A stretch of DNA of 64,000 bases from Letharia columbiana (lineage: Eukaryota > Ascomycota > Lecanoromycetes > Lecanorales > Parmeliaceae). The notes under the pieces were generated by a model that made no database searches, was not told the origin of the DNA, and saw only the letters and a list, made by a program, of their open reading frames with translations. The translations under genes were made by a program, and so were the position numbers. The stretch covers positions 610,501-674,500 of the forward strand of contig NW_023501062.1 in assembly GCF_014066305.1 (NCBI RefSeq), read 5' to 3'. Positions 1 to 9,824 of this stretch are shown here, one piece after another. How positions within the stretch are numbered: position 1 is the stretch's first letter; every line of letters begins with the position of its first letter.

Positions 1-2506
1 CAGGCGGCTTGAAACCTCAACGCCAGCACGTCTCGGTAGCAATAAGTTGGCTACTCGACTCGTCTGGGTCGCCGCCATGAAAATGTATCCAACCATGAAC
101 GGAAGCTGATTCTCTTTCTCCAAATAGCCGGGACCAAACATCTCGAGCAACTGAGGTTTGCACACGTCGTTGACGTTGCGTAAGAGCATCCAACAAAATC
201 TGTGCATTCGTAGGTAATCGACGCTCATTTCAAGTGTTTCGGCGTGTAGGGCATTGGCGAGATCTCCGAGAAAGTCGGTTGTCGGCATCGATCCGCTGTT
301 GCTTTTGGGTTTGCGCATGAGCGAGCCGGACGCAGCAGTCTTGACCTTGGTGGACTTTTTCTCCGCATTCTCACTCTCACTATCGTCCTCTATCTTTGCT
401 TCTATTATCGGTTTAATACCGTCAGGCGTCCAAGTCACGGTATGCTGATTTTGACAGTATCTCCCCTTAAAGAGCGCACCAACAGCGCACAGTTCAGACA
501 GAGCTCTCGGGCCTTTGGCAGAAGCTATCGCAGCACCTCTCCTACGGTTGCGGGCAAACGCAGTGGCAGAGTATGCCACGCTCAAAAGGAAACGCTTAAG
601 ATATCCCTCCAAGTCTTTTGGAGGATCACCAACAAAGAACTTCTCGGTACTTTGTAATGCAATGAGCAACTCCATGTCTTTCCATGCTTTCGATAGGAAC
701 TTCTCCTGCCGGATAGCATTATACAGGTGACCAGTGTACATGATTGAGCCCCAGGCGTTGGCGAAAGCGATGCCCACTTCTTGTGCTGTCTTTTGGATGG
801 CAAACGAGAAGAGGCCGCAGATAAGAGGGTATTGTTTCAGCAGTCGGAAAGGCTCCGGAGGTGGCAGCGTCACTGCGGCTTTGACCTGTTCGAGCGTCTG
901 TTAGCCAAGTTGAAAAGTCCAGAACTCCTGTCCTTACTGCTTTCATCTTATCCGCTACCATATCGTGGCGTATCCACTCTTCAATGACTCTGAGGCTCTC
1001 GTTGAGCTGGAAGTCGTTCTGCCTGGGCCAGTTTTCAACACGGAGTGATTTATGGAAATCGAAATTCTGCGAGATAGACGCCCTGATAGCGTTGGCAGTC
1101 TGTTGAAGCTCTGCATGTCCACGGGCGACATCTCGACCGAGGACGTGTTGAGCATCGAGGAAGCACTGGGCAGCGAATACAAGCCACAGCGGGATGAGTC
1201 TTCCAGGGGCCATTTGACGGATGCCTCGGATGAGCTCGTCCTCCGCTAACGGTGACTTTGAAGTGATCATGGTCATAAGCATCAGGTCAGGAAATGCTTC
1301 CATCAAAACAAGGCTATCATCGTGGACCTTGTCCCTGGCGGATTTCTTAGTCCAATCGTTTCTCATGTCACGGGCTCCAAAGTGACCAGGCTTATAGATT
1401 GGGACAGAGTCAGGACTTATGATTCTTTGCAGGCCTTCAAGAACGATGTATGTGGGCACCATGACCTCCTCTGCCAGATCGTAAACCTCAAAGTTGAAAA
1501 GGTCATTCGATTGTTGTTTGCTGCTTGGGTCGTGACCGCGATGTAAGCACTGAACGCTATAAAAAATGTGCATGATACTCTCGTAGTCGGACTTTTCCGG
1601 AAATCGCTGCAAGCAATCCTGCTCCATACTGCGGACAAAATCGATGGCGGTGTTCGTTGTTATAGAGACCGCAACAAGGCTTAGGCCGCCATCTCTGTAG
1701 TTTGCCCATAGCTGGCGAAGGAAAGAGCGGATATTTCTCACGTCCTGGAACAGACAGTGAGCCGCCAGATATTGCTCCTCTGTGCTTCGCAACTTTTCCG
1801 CTTCATAGGTAGGTTCCGGAACAGCCTTATTACCTGTTTCCTGCTTGACATCAGGCGCATCAAGGAATGTTTGAGAAGGTTCTTGGATGTCTAATCCAAC
1901 AAACATGTTGCTGATTTGTCCATTGATCTGTGTGTCTGAATTTCCTTGTCCATTCCCATTTGAGGATGGCTTTGAGAGAAAGTCGTCTATCAACTCGGGT
2001 GGCATACGAGGCTTGAGTATCTCACGTGTGCGCTCGAGGATGTCGAGAAAGTAGGCATGGCTCTTGTTGCTGTCAACGGACCTCTCAGCCTCTACCCGGC
2101 TACGGCACCAAGTGTTGTGTTGCTGGCGGAGCTCTACGGCGCGATTGAGAGCCCTGGCCAGAGTCGCCGGTACTTCTACCGCTGGCTTGGTGAATCGAGC
2201 AATGCATTCAGCCAAAGTAACAAAGTCCTTGACTTGTATGGTGTACTTGGGTGCATCTGCTGAGATTTGGAGATCTTTCAACGGCGCTGCATCTTCTTTA
2301 GCCACATCTTTGGCTTTCTTGCGTGCCGCTCCCTTCAGTCGCTGCGAGGGACGAGCGGGTTGGTGCAAAGAGGTAGGCGGAACAGTTGGGGATAGAAGGT
2401 CGGCAGGATAGCCGCATTGCTTTGCTTTGACCGCGAGCCATTTGGCAATGGAGTCAGTGTCTTGTTTGTAGGTCTGGTAATTCGATTGGAGGAAGTTGGG
2501 CAACAT
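1..2506 (-). CDS. DUF6604-family protein, 3' end outside the window
   Basis: Exon 1 is 2506-938 (523 codons). A 52 bp intron at 937-886 has donor GTAAGG, a CTAAC branch site and a CAG acceptor. Exon 2 runs from 885 to base 1 without a stop, giving at least 818 residues. The unspliced frame would stop at 719, but splicing restores a long open frame (it resumes VKAAVTLPPPEPFRLLKQYP). The N-terminus (MLPNFLQSNYQTYKQDTDSI, then a Trp-Leu and a Cys-Gly-Tyr) is typical of DUF6604, a domain at the start of large fungal cytoplasmic proteins of unknown role. Residues about 58-85 are Lys/Ala-rich. Residues about 180-240 are a polar linker. No signal peptide or membrane segment is seen. The ATG at 2506 is the first Met and opens the family motif. 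The family call is from memory of the N-terminal pattern; function is unknown. The gene lies 11 kb from the RIPed tract and shows no RIP damage. Confidence 0.82.
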
Positions 2507-4432
2507 GATGACTGTGGGATAGGACTTGGCTCATCAACACATTGAAAAGTTTTCACGGTTGTGAAAGCTGAGTGAAGGTAGTGAGTAAAAAGGTAGGGAG
2601 GGGACAAAGAAATGCGGAAGTCTGAGGACTACGAGAGAATGTTTGATGCAGTGCATAGATAGGGTAGTGGAACTAAATTTGATGGGGGAATGTGGAGAGC
2701 GGAATGGTCCCACCAAAAGAGGTCGGCAACTAAAAGTCCTGGACGCCGAGACTTCTGCGCCAATATCTCGGATGACGCCCCCGCCTAAAGGGCTATCTGA
2801 ACAATGCGCTTGAGAATTATGTCGGAACTGCACCTAGTCCCAGCCAGGTTTAGGGCCTAACGCCCCGATGACGCCCAAAAGAGGTCCCGCCAATTCAATT
2901 CACACGCTTCCAAAGCCGAGTCTCAAGCCAGTAACCTAAGGTATACCAATGAGTTCATGAGTGTAGCTCGTGTGATAGAATCGCAGGCATATGTCGCCAT
3001 GGAACCGTCTTTCGACATCATATGCCAAAGCAACGAGCGAAAACGCAATCGTTCGTGGTGAAAAAGCATTGTGGTTAGGGTCGGTAGGGGAAAATTTCTT
3101 TGTAGGCATGTAGCACCTAGAATGAAACATGAGCAAGAACTGGACCGCCGGACCAATGAAGTCTGTGGTCTTACAAGGTTATGTTCATCGATACTTTCCC
3201 AGTCAGAACGGCTTCTAATCTGGTTGGAACAACGAAAAGCGTGCTTGCTGGGCTTGTTCTCGTTACGGATGTGGTCATTTCCTAGTTTTTCAATGCCATG
3301 CCTGTTCAAAATAGATTCCGGGGCCAACTGCACACCAGTGACCTGACCGATCGCGTCCTGGGCCGCGAGGGTGGCTAAGATCGTGTTTGGAATCCCATTG
3401 AGCAGCTGAAGCTTCAAGGACTGTCAGAGCTTCGTATCTTCGCTGTGCAAGGACCATGTTTGGTTGAAGAGTCGAGGTATGGTGCGGCACCGGGGTAGCT
3501 TCAAAGAAAGACGTAGACGAAGACAGAAAGAACACGAAGTAGTGACTCAAGTAGTTGATGGAGTTCAGACTCTGCCCACTCGGGTTGGTCATTAGCTTAC
3601 TGCATGTACATTTTCGCTAGCCGTTGTCGGCATGGAAACCGCACTAGTCCTTGACAAGAAGATTTCCAAAGCGAGTAACAATTACATACTGCATAAAGAA
3701 TCTACGTTGTCTTCCAGCTACTTCAACTGCTGTGGTGAGTACCTTTTATCTTTCTCTTGCCGAACTGCCTTCTTCAACAAAGAAGACATTTAGCAGTTTC
3801 TACTTCATACACTCCAGCGGGCTAATGTCTGTCGTTCCGGCATTTCTGGAGACGTACTCTGCCTACGAAGCTTGCCTTTCTCATGTCGCTGAAGGACCCA
3901 AAGCGAGCCATCAAACAATAATAGCGTCTTCTGAAATGTTTCATGACCTTCAGGACAAACGATCCAATAGCGTCGAGCATAACATTTGACAGTTTACCAT
4001 GCGTGCTAGATAATTTTATGAACTGCTCTTGTAGGACAGCTTCAGTTGTCGGCTGCTCGTTCAGTGTTGATTACCTCCTAGTAAGTCTACGATCGGATTG
4101 ATACTGTTGTGGTTTAGCTTTAGCCTTGGGTGTCTTCTTGAAAGACGTTTCCCAAGAGGTTTATGTTGTGAAGGTGATAATAAAAAATATCGGTCAATGT
4201 ATCACAAGCAGAAACAGACTACCAAAATGAGAAACAGACTACCAAAATGAGAAAGGAGAACTCTGTCTAAGCGATAATTGAAGACTGTGCACGGCGGAAA
4301 TAGGCAGTATAAAAGAATGTTGATAAAGATAATGCTATGAGATTGGGTCAAAGTTCTTGGTCGCCCTTGTTGCACGGTTTTCCCACCTACACTTCGGAAC
4401 TCCAAGACGCGTAATCGATCGCAGTCGTAGTC
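2507..4432. other. intergenic region, no supported gene
   Basis: This stretch holds only short frames that lack ATG starts, splice logic or protein-like composition. A frame at about 3420-3175 (minus) is somewhat protein-like and ends at a GTAAGA donor, but has no convincing upstream exon. Base composition is normal and there is no RIP signature. The part next to 2506 is presumably the promoter of the DUF6604 gene. Confidence 0.6.
4211..4250. repeat. two tandem copies of a 20 bp unit
   Basis: The unit GAAACAGACTACCAAAATGA occurs twice back to back (4211-4230 and 4231-4250) with no mismatch. It is non-coding and probably a simple local duplication. Confidence 0.95.
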
Positions 4433-4757
4433 TTAGCGCCCGCAGGATGGGCACCTCTCGATCCTGAGATGCTTGATATTGCATGTTCTCCCATTACGGA
4501 GTACGGTCTGGCACTTGGTTTGGTGGCTCTTGCACACGCCGTTGGAGTTGCGACAATTGCCCTTCATGCCTTTCCCGGGACCTCCACAATGGTGCGATTT
4601 CGTCATTCTGTTTGAAGTATAGGGTGCGTTTTATGATGTGGATTGAAGGTTCAAGTGCTGTGGTGTGTGGGATATTATGATTTGTTATCGTAGCTGTAGT
4701 CCATGCTAAAAGAAGAGTTGTAAATGTGAAGACGAAAAACGAAGAATATGTAGGCAT
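4433..4757 (-). pseudogene. candidate small secreted cysteine-rich protein, apparently frameshifted
   Basis: An ATG at 4757 opens a frame with a strong signal-peptide-like start: Met, a Phe/Thr/Leu-rich hydrophobic run to about residue 20, then Thr-Ala. A Lys-Arg pair about 40 residues in could be a Kex2-type site. In the next frame, from a stop near 4640 down to the TAA at 4433, lies a compact cysteine-rich stretch. Its seven cysteines are spaced C-x10-C-x6-C-x6-C-x9-C-x9-C-x2-C and it ends two residues after the last. The two frames overlap at about 4640-4606. No usable GT donor lies between them: the only GTs are GTTTTT and GTCTTC inside the signal sequence, so splicing does not explain the switch. 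A one-base indel, a sequencing error or chance are the options. The pattern (secretion signal, short, Cys-rich, isolated, close to a repeat-rich tract) resembles fungal candidate effectors. That is inference; no family is recognised. Confidence 0.42.
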
Positions 4758-5258
4758 AATTGAGCCTTGACTGGTGCAAAGAGTTTTTGATGGCCGATTT
4801 CAAAGAGCGCTTTGATCTCTTTAAGTTTCGTCGCGAAGGGGCTTTGTTCTGTTAGGTGCCCAGAGAAAGGGAATTTGTCCGTGCATAAAGAAAGGTGTCA
4901 CAACATACAGTACGACAGAGCAGATGCATTAATCCAGAAGGACCACTCGGCGGAAAGCCGAGTAACAAAGAGAGCACAACGCATAAATAGAAACATCTAA
5001 AACAAAACAGAAAAGCAACATAGTTGTTGAGACAAAGAAATGGTGTCAAGGGCTTAAATCCATGCAAGGGGCTTCTTAGTCCGTTCGCAAACATGGTATC
5101 AATGGAGTTTGGCGATTGTTTCATTGGTCCTTGTTGCATCACATCTGCTGGGCAGCAGCTATTCAAATAAGGAGAAACTTTCGCACCTCTGCACATCATC
5201 CATCTAAGCATCCTCTGTTTCCAACCGAGACGCCAGGCTCAATTCAACGCCCATATTC

Positions 5259-6695
5259 ATGGCTTCGAAATCTACAGAAAACGATCAAGATATTCGATCA
5301 GATCCACCGACGATGACGGCACTCACCTTGCAAGAGATGAAAGATGGAGTACCCGCACCATCTGAGAATGACTCGATACATTCCAGCTCTGCACATTCCG
5401 ACACTTCAACTCTGAATTACGACCAGGAGTCCTACGATCTGTTCAAACTCCGCGTTGAAAGGCTTTGCCAGATTCTCTGGCCTCCGCAGAGATCCATCAG
5501 ACAAGCTTTGTCAAACAGCAAAACAGCAACACGTATGCGTGCAAGCAAATTCTTCCGTCTCATCATTCGCTCTCAGAAAGCACCACTCATCGAGCGCCTC
5601 CGAGGCGGCGACTACAACCGCATTGTGGGTATAACACTGCCGCTGTCAAAAGACGAAGAGAGTCGCAATCGCAATCTCATTCTTCGGGTACCACGATGGG
5701 GCCAAGGCCAAACCGAAAGGGTAGTTGCCACTCTCGACTACTTGCGACGGAAGTCTACAATCCCAATAGCCACCACTATTGCGAAGGACTTCAGTAAAGA
5801 AAATCCGCTAGAGAGCCCCTACATTATTCAGAATCGCATCCCCGGAAGTAACCTCGAGGTTCTGTGGGCCGAATTAAATCATTCGCAACGATGCACCGTC
5901 GCTTGTGAAGTAGGTCGTGTGATAAAAAGTCTTTTGGCACTCGAAAGTCCGGTGACAGGCCATGTCGAAGCATACTCCAATGGCATGGGGAGTACAGAGC
6001 CCCATACTATTGTCCCATTCGACTTGAAGAGTGCTGGTGGAGATCAATTCGAAGAGCCAGAGCAGCAAGCTTCAATTATCGAGGGAAATCCGCGTGAGAG
6101 CCAAACTACTCTGGACTTCTTCAAGTGTCAAATTGGGCGCTGGCGGGCAGTCGATGTCGCGAGAGACTCCCCTATGGTTGATCGGACGGTTGGCCTCTGG
6201 GATGGCGTGCTTAAAGTCGTCGAAGAAATGAACGACCTGGACTTATTCATGCCGAGATCTCATTGCCTCTGCCATGTTGACCTACATCCTCGTAATATCA
6301 TGGCAAGCATAAGGCCGTTCGGCTGTATTCAAATCACAGGAATTCTCGATTGGGACGAAGCAGTCATGGCACCAAAGTTCGTGAACTGTGAGCCTCCAGG
6401 ATGGCTCTGGGGTTTCGATCCGGATGATCTTCCGCACGATGATTTACCCACTTGGCCATATGAGAGACCGGGAGCCAACGAGGTGCCCTCAACGTTGCAG
6501 AGTCAAGAGCTCAAGCGCATTTTTGAACATCACGCTGGATCTGAATACGTAAGCCTAGCGTACCATGAGCAGTACCGCATGAGCCGGGGCCTGTTCCGAC
6601 TGGCAGTGTTCGGGCTGACTTCAAGCGAGAACTACAGCACAGCGGAGAGGATAATTTGTGATTGGGAGAGGCTTCGTCAGTCTTTGATATGGTGA
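5259..6695 (+). CDS. aminoglycoside phosphotransferase-fold (APH-like kinase) protein
   Basis: Intronless, 478 codons. The APH/choline-kinase-like fold uses ATP to phosphorylate small molecules; many fungal members have unknown substrates. Visible motifs are a glycine-containing loop GGDYNR (residues 116-121), LILRVPR (140-146) in place of the usual Lys strand, the catalytic loop HVDLHPRNIM (339-348; Asp341 catalytic, Asn346 metal-binding) and ILDWDEA (362-368; Asp364 matches the metal-binding DFG Asp). These are the expected Brenner-type and metal-site residues, so the enzyme could be active. The first about 60 residues are polar and Ser-rich, probably disordered. The C-terminus has aromatic-rich WLWGFDPDD, common in fungal members. 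There is no signal peptide, so it is probably cytosolic. Start: the ATG at 5259 is the first in frame; Met19 (5313) is an alternative. The substrate cannot be told. This is a family of self-standing fungal genes, not evidence of antibiotic resistance. Confidence 0.85.
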   Translation: MASKSTENDQDIRSDPPTMTALTLQEMKDGVPAPSENDSIHSSSAHSDTSTLNYDQESYDLFKLRVERLCQILWPPQRSIRQALSNSKTATRMRASKFFRLIIRSQKAPLIERLRGGDYNRIVGITLPLSKDEESRNRNLILRVPRWGQGQTERVVATLDYLRRKSTIPIATTIAKDFSKENPLESPYIIQNRIPGSNLEVLWAELNHSQRCTVACEVGRVIKSLLALESPVTGHVEAYSNGMGSTEPHTIVPFDLKSAGGDQFEEPEQQASIIEGNPRESQTTLDFFKCQIGRWRAVDVARDSPMVDRTVGLWDGVLKVVEEMNDLDLFMPRSHCLCHVDLHPRNIMASIRPFGCIQITGILDWDEAVMAPKFVNCEPPGWLWGFDPDDLPHDDLPTWPYERPGANEVPSTLQSQELKRIFEHHAGSEYVSLAYHEQYRMSRGLFRLAVFGLTSSENYSTAERIICDWERLRQSLIW

Positions 6696-7599
6696 GACTG
6701 GGAGAAGGATGGAAGGTTACAAGTCTGATGATCCCTAACACGGGATGTGTTGGTCGGTATCAATAGGTACTTACTTGAGAAATGCACAGTCCATCTTCCT
6801 TCGGGGATCGCCTTTGAAAGGTGCTTTAATTCAGCCTCGAGAGTCTACCATCACCCTAGACCCATGTAGATCGTCGCTGAGCTCCCGAGTTCTTCTTTCT
6901 GTTGGGCCGTGACTAGAGCGGTGCTAATTGCCACTCTACCACGAGAGCTACCGGGCGAAAGGTCGTCCCTGACCAGAAATCAATACTCGCGCCAACTTCA
7001 CCTTAAACTTGACTTTCTTCACGCCTCACACTAGCCATTCTTGTGTTGGACCGATTCGACTTGATCTTCCTCATTTTCTTGCACTGGATTTCGCCAGCGC
7101 TGAGACCGACACGTCATTTTTCATCGTCTGTTCCCCTTCAAACAAGTGTTTTCCCGCCGCAAACGGTGGTGTTGTGGTCACGGAAACAGCGTGGGACCGG
7201 CGACCGGCTTACAGCAAACATCTTTTCAGGTTCGGTTGAATCAAGTCCGGGTAGCTAGTGTAACACAATTTCGATTTCACAGCTGGAACTTCGTGGACTA
7301 CTCCAGATGACAACAACACCTACTCTGCATGAGCAGTATCCGTCAGTACGCGCTGAGTCTATACGTCGTTCAAAGAGTAAAGTAATGGAGTCCTGTAGCG
7401 GCAGTCGTGACTTGTGAAAGACTGGGAGCGAGAGCGGCCGATAATAGTGTCTAACCAAGCGTGCTGTCTCCGGTCTTGGCAAGCCTTGGGCAGCACAGAG
7501 GGCAAGTGTAAAAATCGATCAAATAAAACACACCCTTCCGCTTTGCAACCGCGCGCTACATGGACGCAACGTTGTAGTGGGAATATTACTTACCCTATC
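6696..7599. other. intergenic region, no gene seen
   Basis: Only short overlapping frames are present, none with family motifs or consistent splice sites. Composition is ordinary. Confidence 0.55.
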
Positions 7600-7745
7600 C
7601 CTTTGTTTGTGTTCGGTACGTACAGGCTAGCAGGGGTCGAGCGTAGGGATTATCATTTGTCTCAGAACTTTGCTAACTCATGAGCGCGGCAAGCTATCAA
7701 GACCCCTACATTTACTAGCATGTACGTACCGAACACAAGTAAAGG
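7600..7745. mobile_element. 146 bp inverted-repeat (MITE-like) element
   Basis: Terminal arms 7600-7630 and 7715-7745 are inverted copies matching at 28 of 31 positions; the shared core is TTGTGTTCGGTACGTACA, allowing one change. Inside, AGGGGTC (7632-7638) and GACCCCT (7701-7707) extend the pairing. The 146 bp unit has no coding capacity, which suggests a non-autonomous DNA transposon. I see no clear target-site duplication (left flank ends CCTAT-C, right flank starts AATAAAA), so a plain hairpin is also possible. Confidence 0.55.
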
Positions 7746-9824
7746 AATAAAATGAGTTGGAAAAAAAGTTGACTTCTGGAAATGGTTCTAATTGCTGCGC
7801 TCAAGGTTCCATTAAATAAAGTATATTCTATTCTTAATTGAATTTGCAACTCAACAAATTTCGTCATACTTTTAGACTCCCTCCATAGAGAGATTTATTT
7901 CCATTGAGAGCTCAGAGTCTGGATTCATTTCAATGTTCGAATTTCACAGTTAGAAGTTACTGAAGTTACTAACGTTGGGGCCCAATTCTTATCACCTTAA
8001 ATTAGATCCGCCGTAGGGTTGTTGGTCGCAACCCTGAATAATGTCAGGAGTTCATTGCCTTTCTTGTCACATCGAAATTGATACGAGCGATCGCGGCTCT
8101 ATTTTACAGTCTCAGCTCTAGTAATCGATGGTACTTTTTCTGCACTACCAAGTCATCAAACGAAATTCTCAATAATCCGAATTTAACAATTTCGCTCGCT
8201 GCGTGGGATGTTGTAGGAGATCCCGAGCATCCGAATCAAAGCGATAAGTATCCGCAAGCCGCAGCTTTTGTTGTATCATAATACGGTAAAACCAACAGCT
8301 CTGGTGGATACGAGTAATGTCGTTAGATAAGTACGTCTATCATTATCTGATTCTTATCTCTCGGAATCATATCTCTTGAGAGCCTTGCGGTGCACCTCAG
8401 CACTCTGGCAGCGTAACTGGTCCGCCACCCTCACACGACAGGCCACGCTCTCCATCCTGTTGAAGGAAAGTATCTGAGACGGTACTTCGAAAGATGATGA
8501 GACTTGGCAAGGGAGCGGATGTCAGAGCGAGGAAACGCAACGTTCAAGATGATAACGGTCAGTACTGTAAACACACCTTCTGCGACCACTTCCCCTCCGA
8601 TCTACTAAACATCCCGATCAGCAAGTGTGTTAAACCGACCCTCGAGGTTAATTTGGGGTCAAATCTCGCGCTGAGTACGTACAAACTTGACAGTAGTAAC
8701 CTGCTGTCAACAAGTGATCGCAGAAGGAGCTTCATAAAATGCAACTTCGTCATGTTTTTAGTAAGTCGGCAGAAATATCTATTTACTCTTATCTGAGAAA
8801 ATCAAACACGGCTTGGCAGCGGATGATCTTCCAGGAACCTTACGAGTATATTGTCCGCTTAAAATCACGCGTTATGGTTGTTCTTTTACTTCCAAACCAA
8901 CCCGCACCCCCCAACCACCCGAAACCCCCAACCATGATAGCCACGGATTATGTTTGCAGTGGTAAACACGTTGAGTATCCATCCCGTATCGATCTTCTGG
9001 CAAGGCCGAAGATAGCCCGACGCTAGACTTCCTACCCACGTGATTCACTTCTACCGTCGCCGTGCCGGAAACCGGACTTGTTTCACCCGTGTTTATAGTT
9101 TTCATGGTTCAATCTCCCTTTTTCTTATCTGCACCCTGATGTTTCAATTTCCCCATTTCGTAGGTTCTCGTATTTGAATGTCACGTCATGCGCCAGCTAT
9201 ACCCATGCTCTAGTCTTGCCGTCAACGTGATTATACGTCGTAACATATGCCTCGATGTCCTTTACCTGATAGTCTTTCTATGACCTACTTTCGGAGATAG
9301 TATAGATATCTAGGCCCTTGTGATGGCTTGGGCATGCTGTAGACGTTGTGCACGATGGATCTATACAAGAAAGTTGTGGTTGCACAAGCACAGATTGCTG
9401 GCTTTCTGATCTGGACTATGGAAAAGCAAGATAAGCTGTTCGTTCCCGCTCTTTGGTTTTGCACTTCGAGCTCGAGGCAAAGCTTCGGGGTTGGCTTCGC
9501 CGCTCGTGCTTCCACGGCCACCTCTTAGTACATGTTTCAACACTATCAATCCATTAATCGGAACCATTCTTGCCGACATACGAACCGGCTAAAATTCCAA
9601 TGACACATGGGAACGGTGTTTCGCGATTGTGCCCTGGTGAGGCCCGTGACGATCAATCTTCCATTGCGACAAGATATCCAGAAGTCGCAGTCTATGTCTC
9701 TTTTCGACGCAGTCACGGGCCCCAGACGGAATCACGAATCGTTTATATCATCCGCGGGCAACATTCCTTTCCTTCAACATCAGAACTCAACATCGTCTCT
9801 GAATCATTTCGTCAATTGTAAAAC
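7746..9824. other. intergenic region, no supported gene
   Basis: The stretch 7746-8060 is AT-rich but keeps CA and TG, so it is not RIPed. GATA-type motifs (GATAA/TTATC) cluster at 8320-8370, which may be regulatory or chance. Short frames at 8494-8796 and 9285-9828 do not look like proteins. The last few hundred bases are likely the promoter and leader of the gene starting at 9825. Confidence 0.5.

Noticed and set aside
2923..3420. 164-codon minus-strand frame beginning LKLQLLNGIPNTILATLA
   Set aside because: It starts at TTG, not ATG. The protein-like part (3420-3175) has a possible acceptor and a GTAAGA donor, but no plausible upstream exon with a good donor and no recognised family.
3651..3989. 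112-codon plus-strand frame
   Set aside because: Composition is not protein-like, no domain or splice sites are seen, and the start is not a clear ATG context.
5259..6695. Antibiotic-resistance determinant reading of the APH-like gene
   Set aside because: APH-fold proteins are abundant in fungi with unknown substrates. Nothing here points to aminoglycosides.
8494..8796. 100-codon plus-strand frame
   Set aside because: No motif; it overlaps other random frames, and codon use looks like chance.
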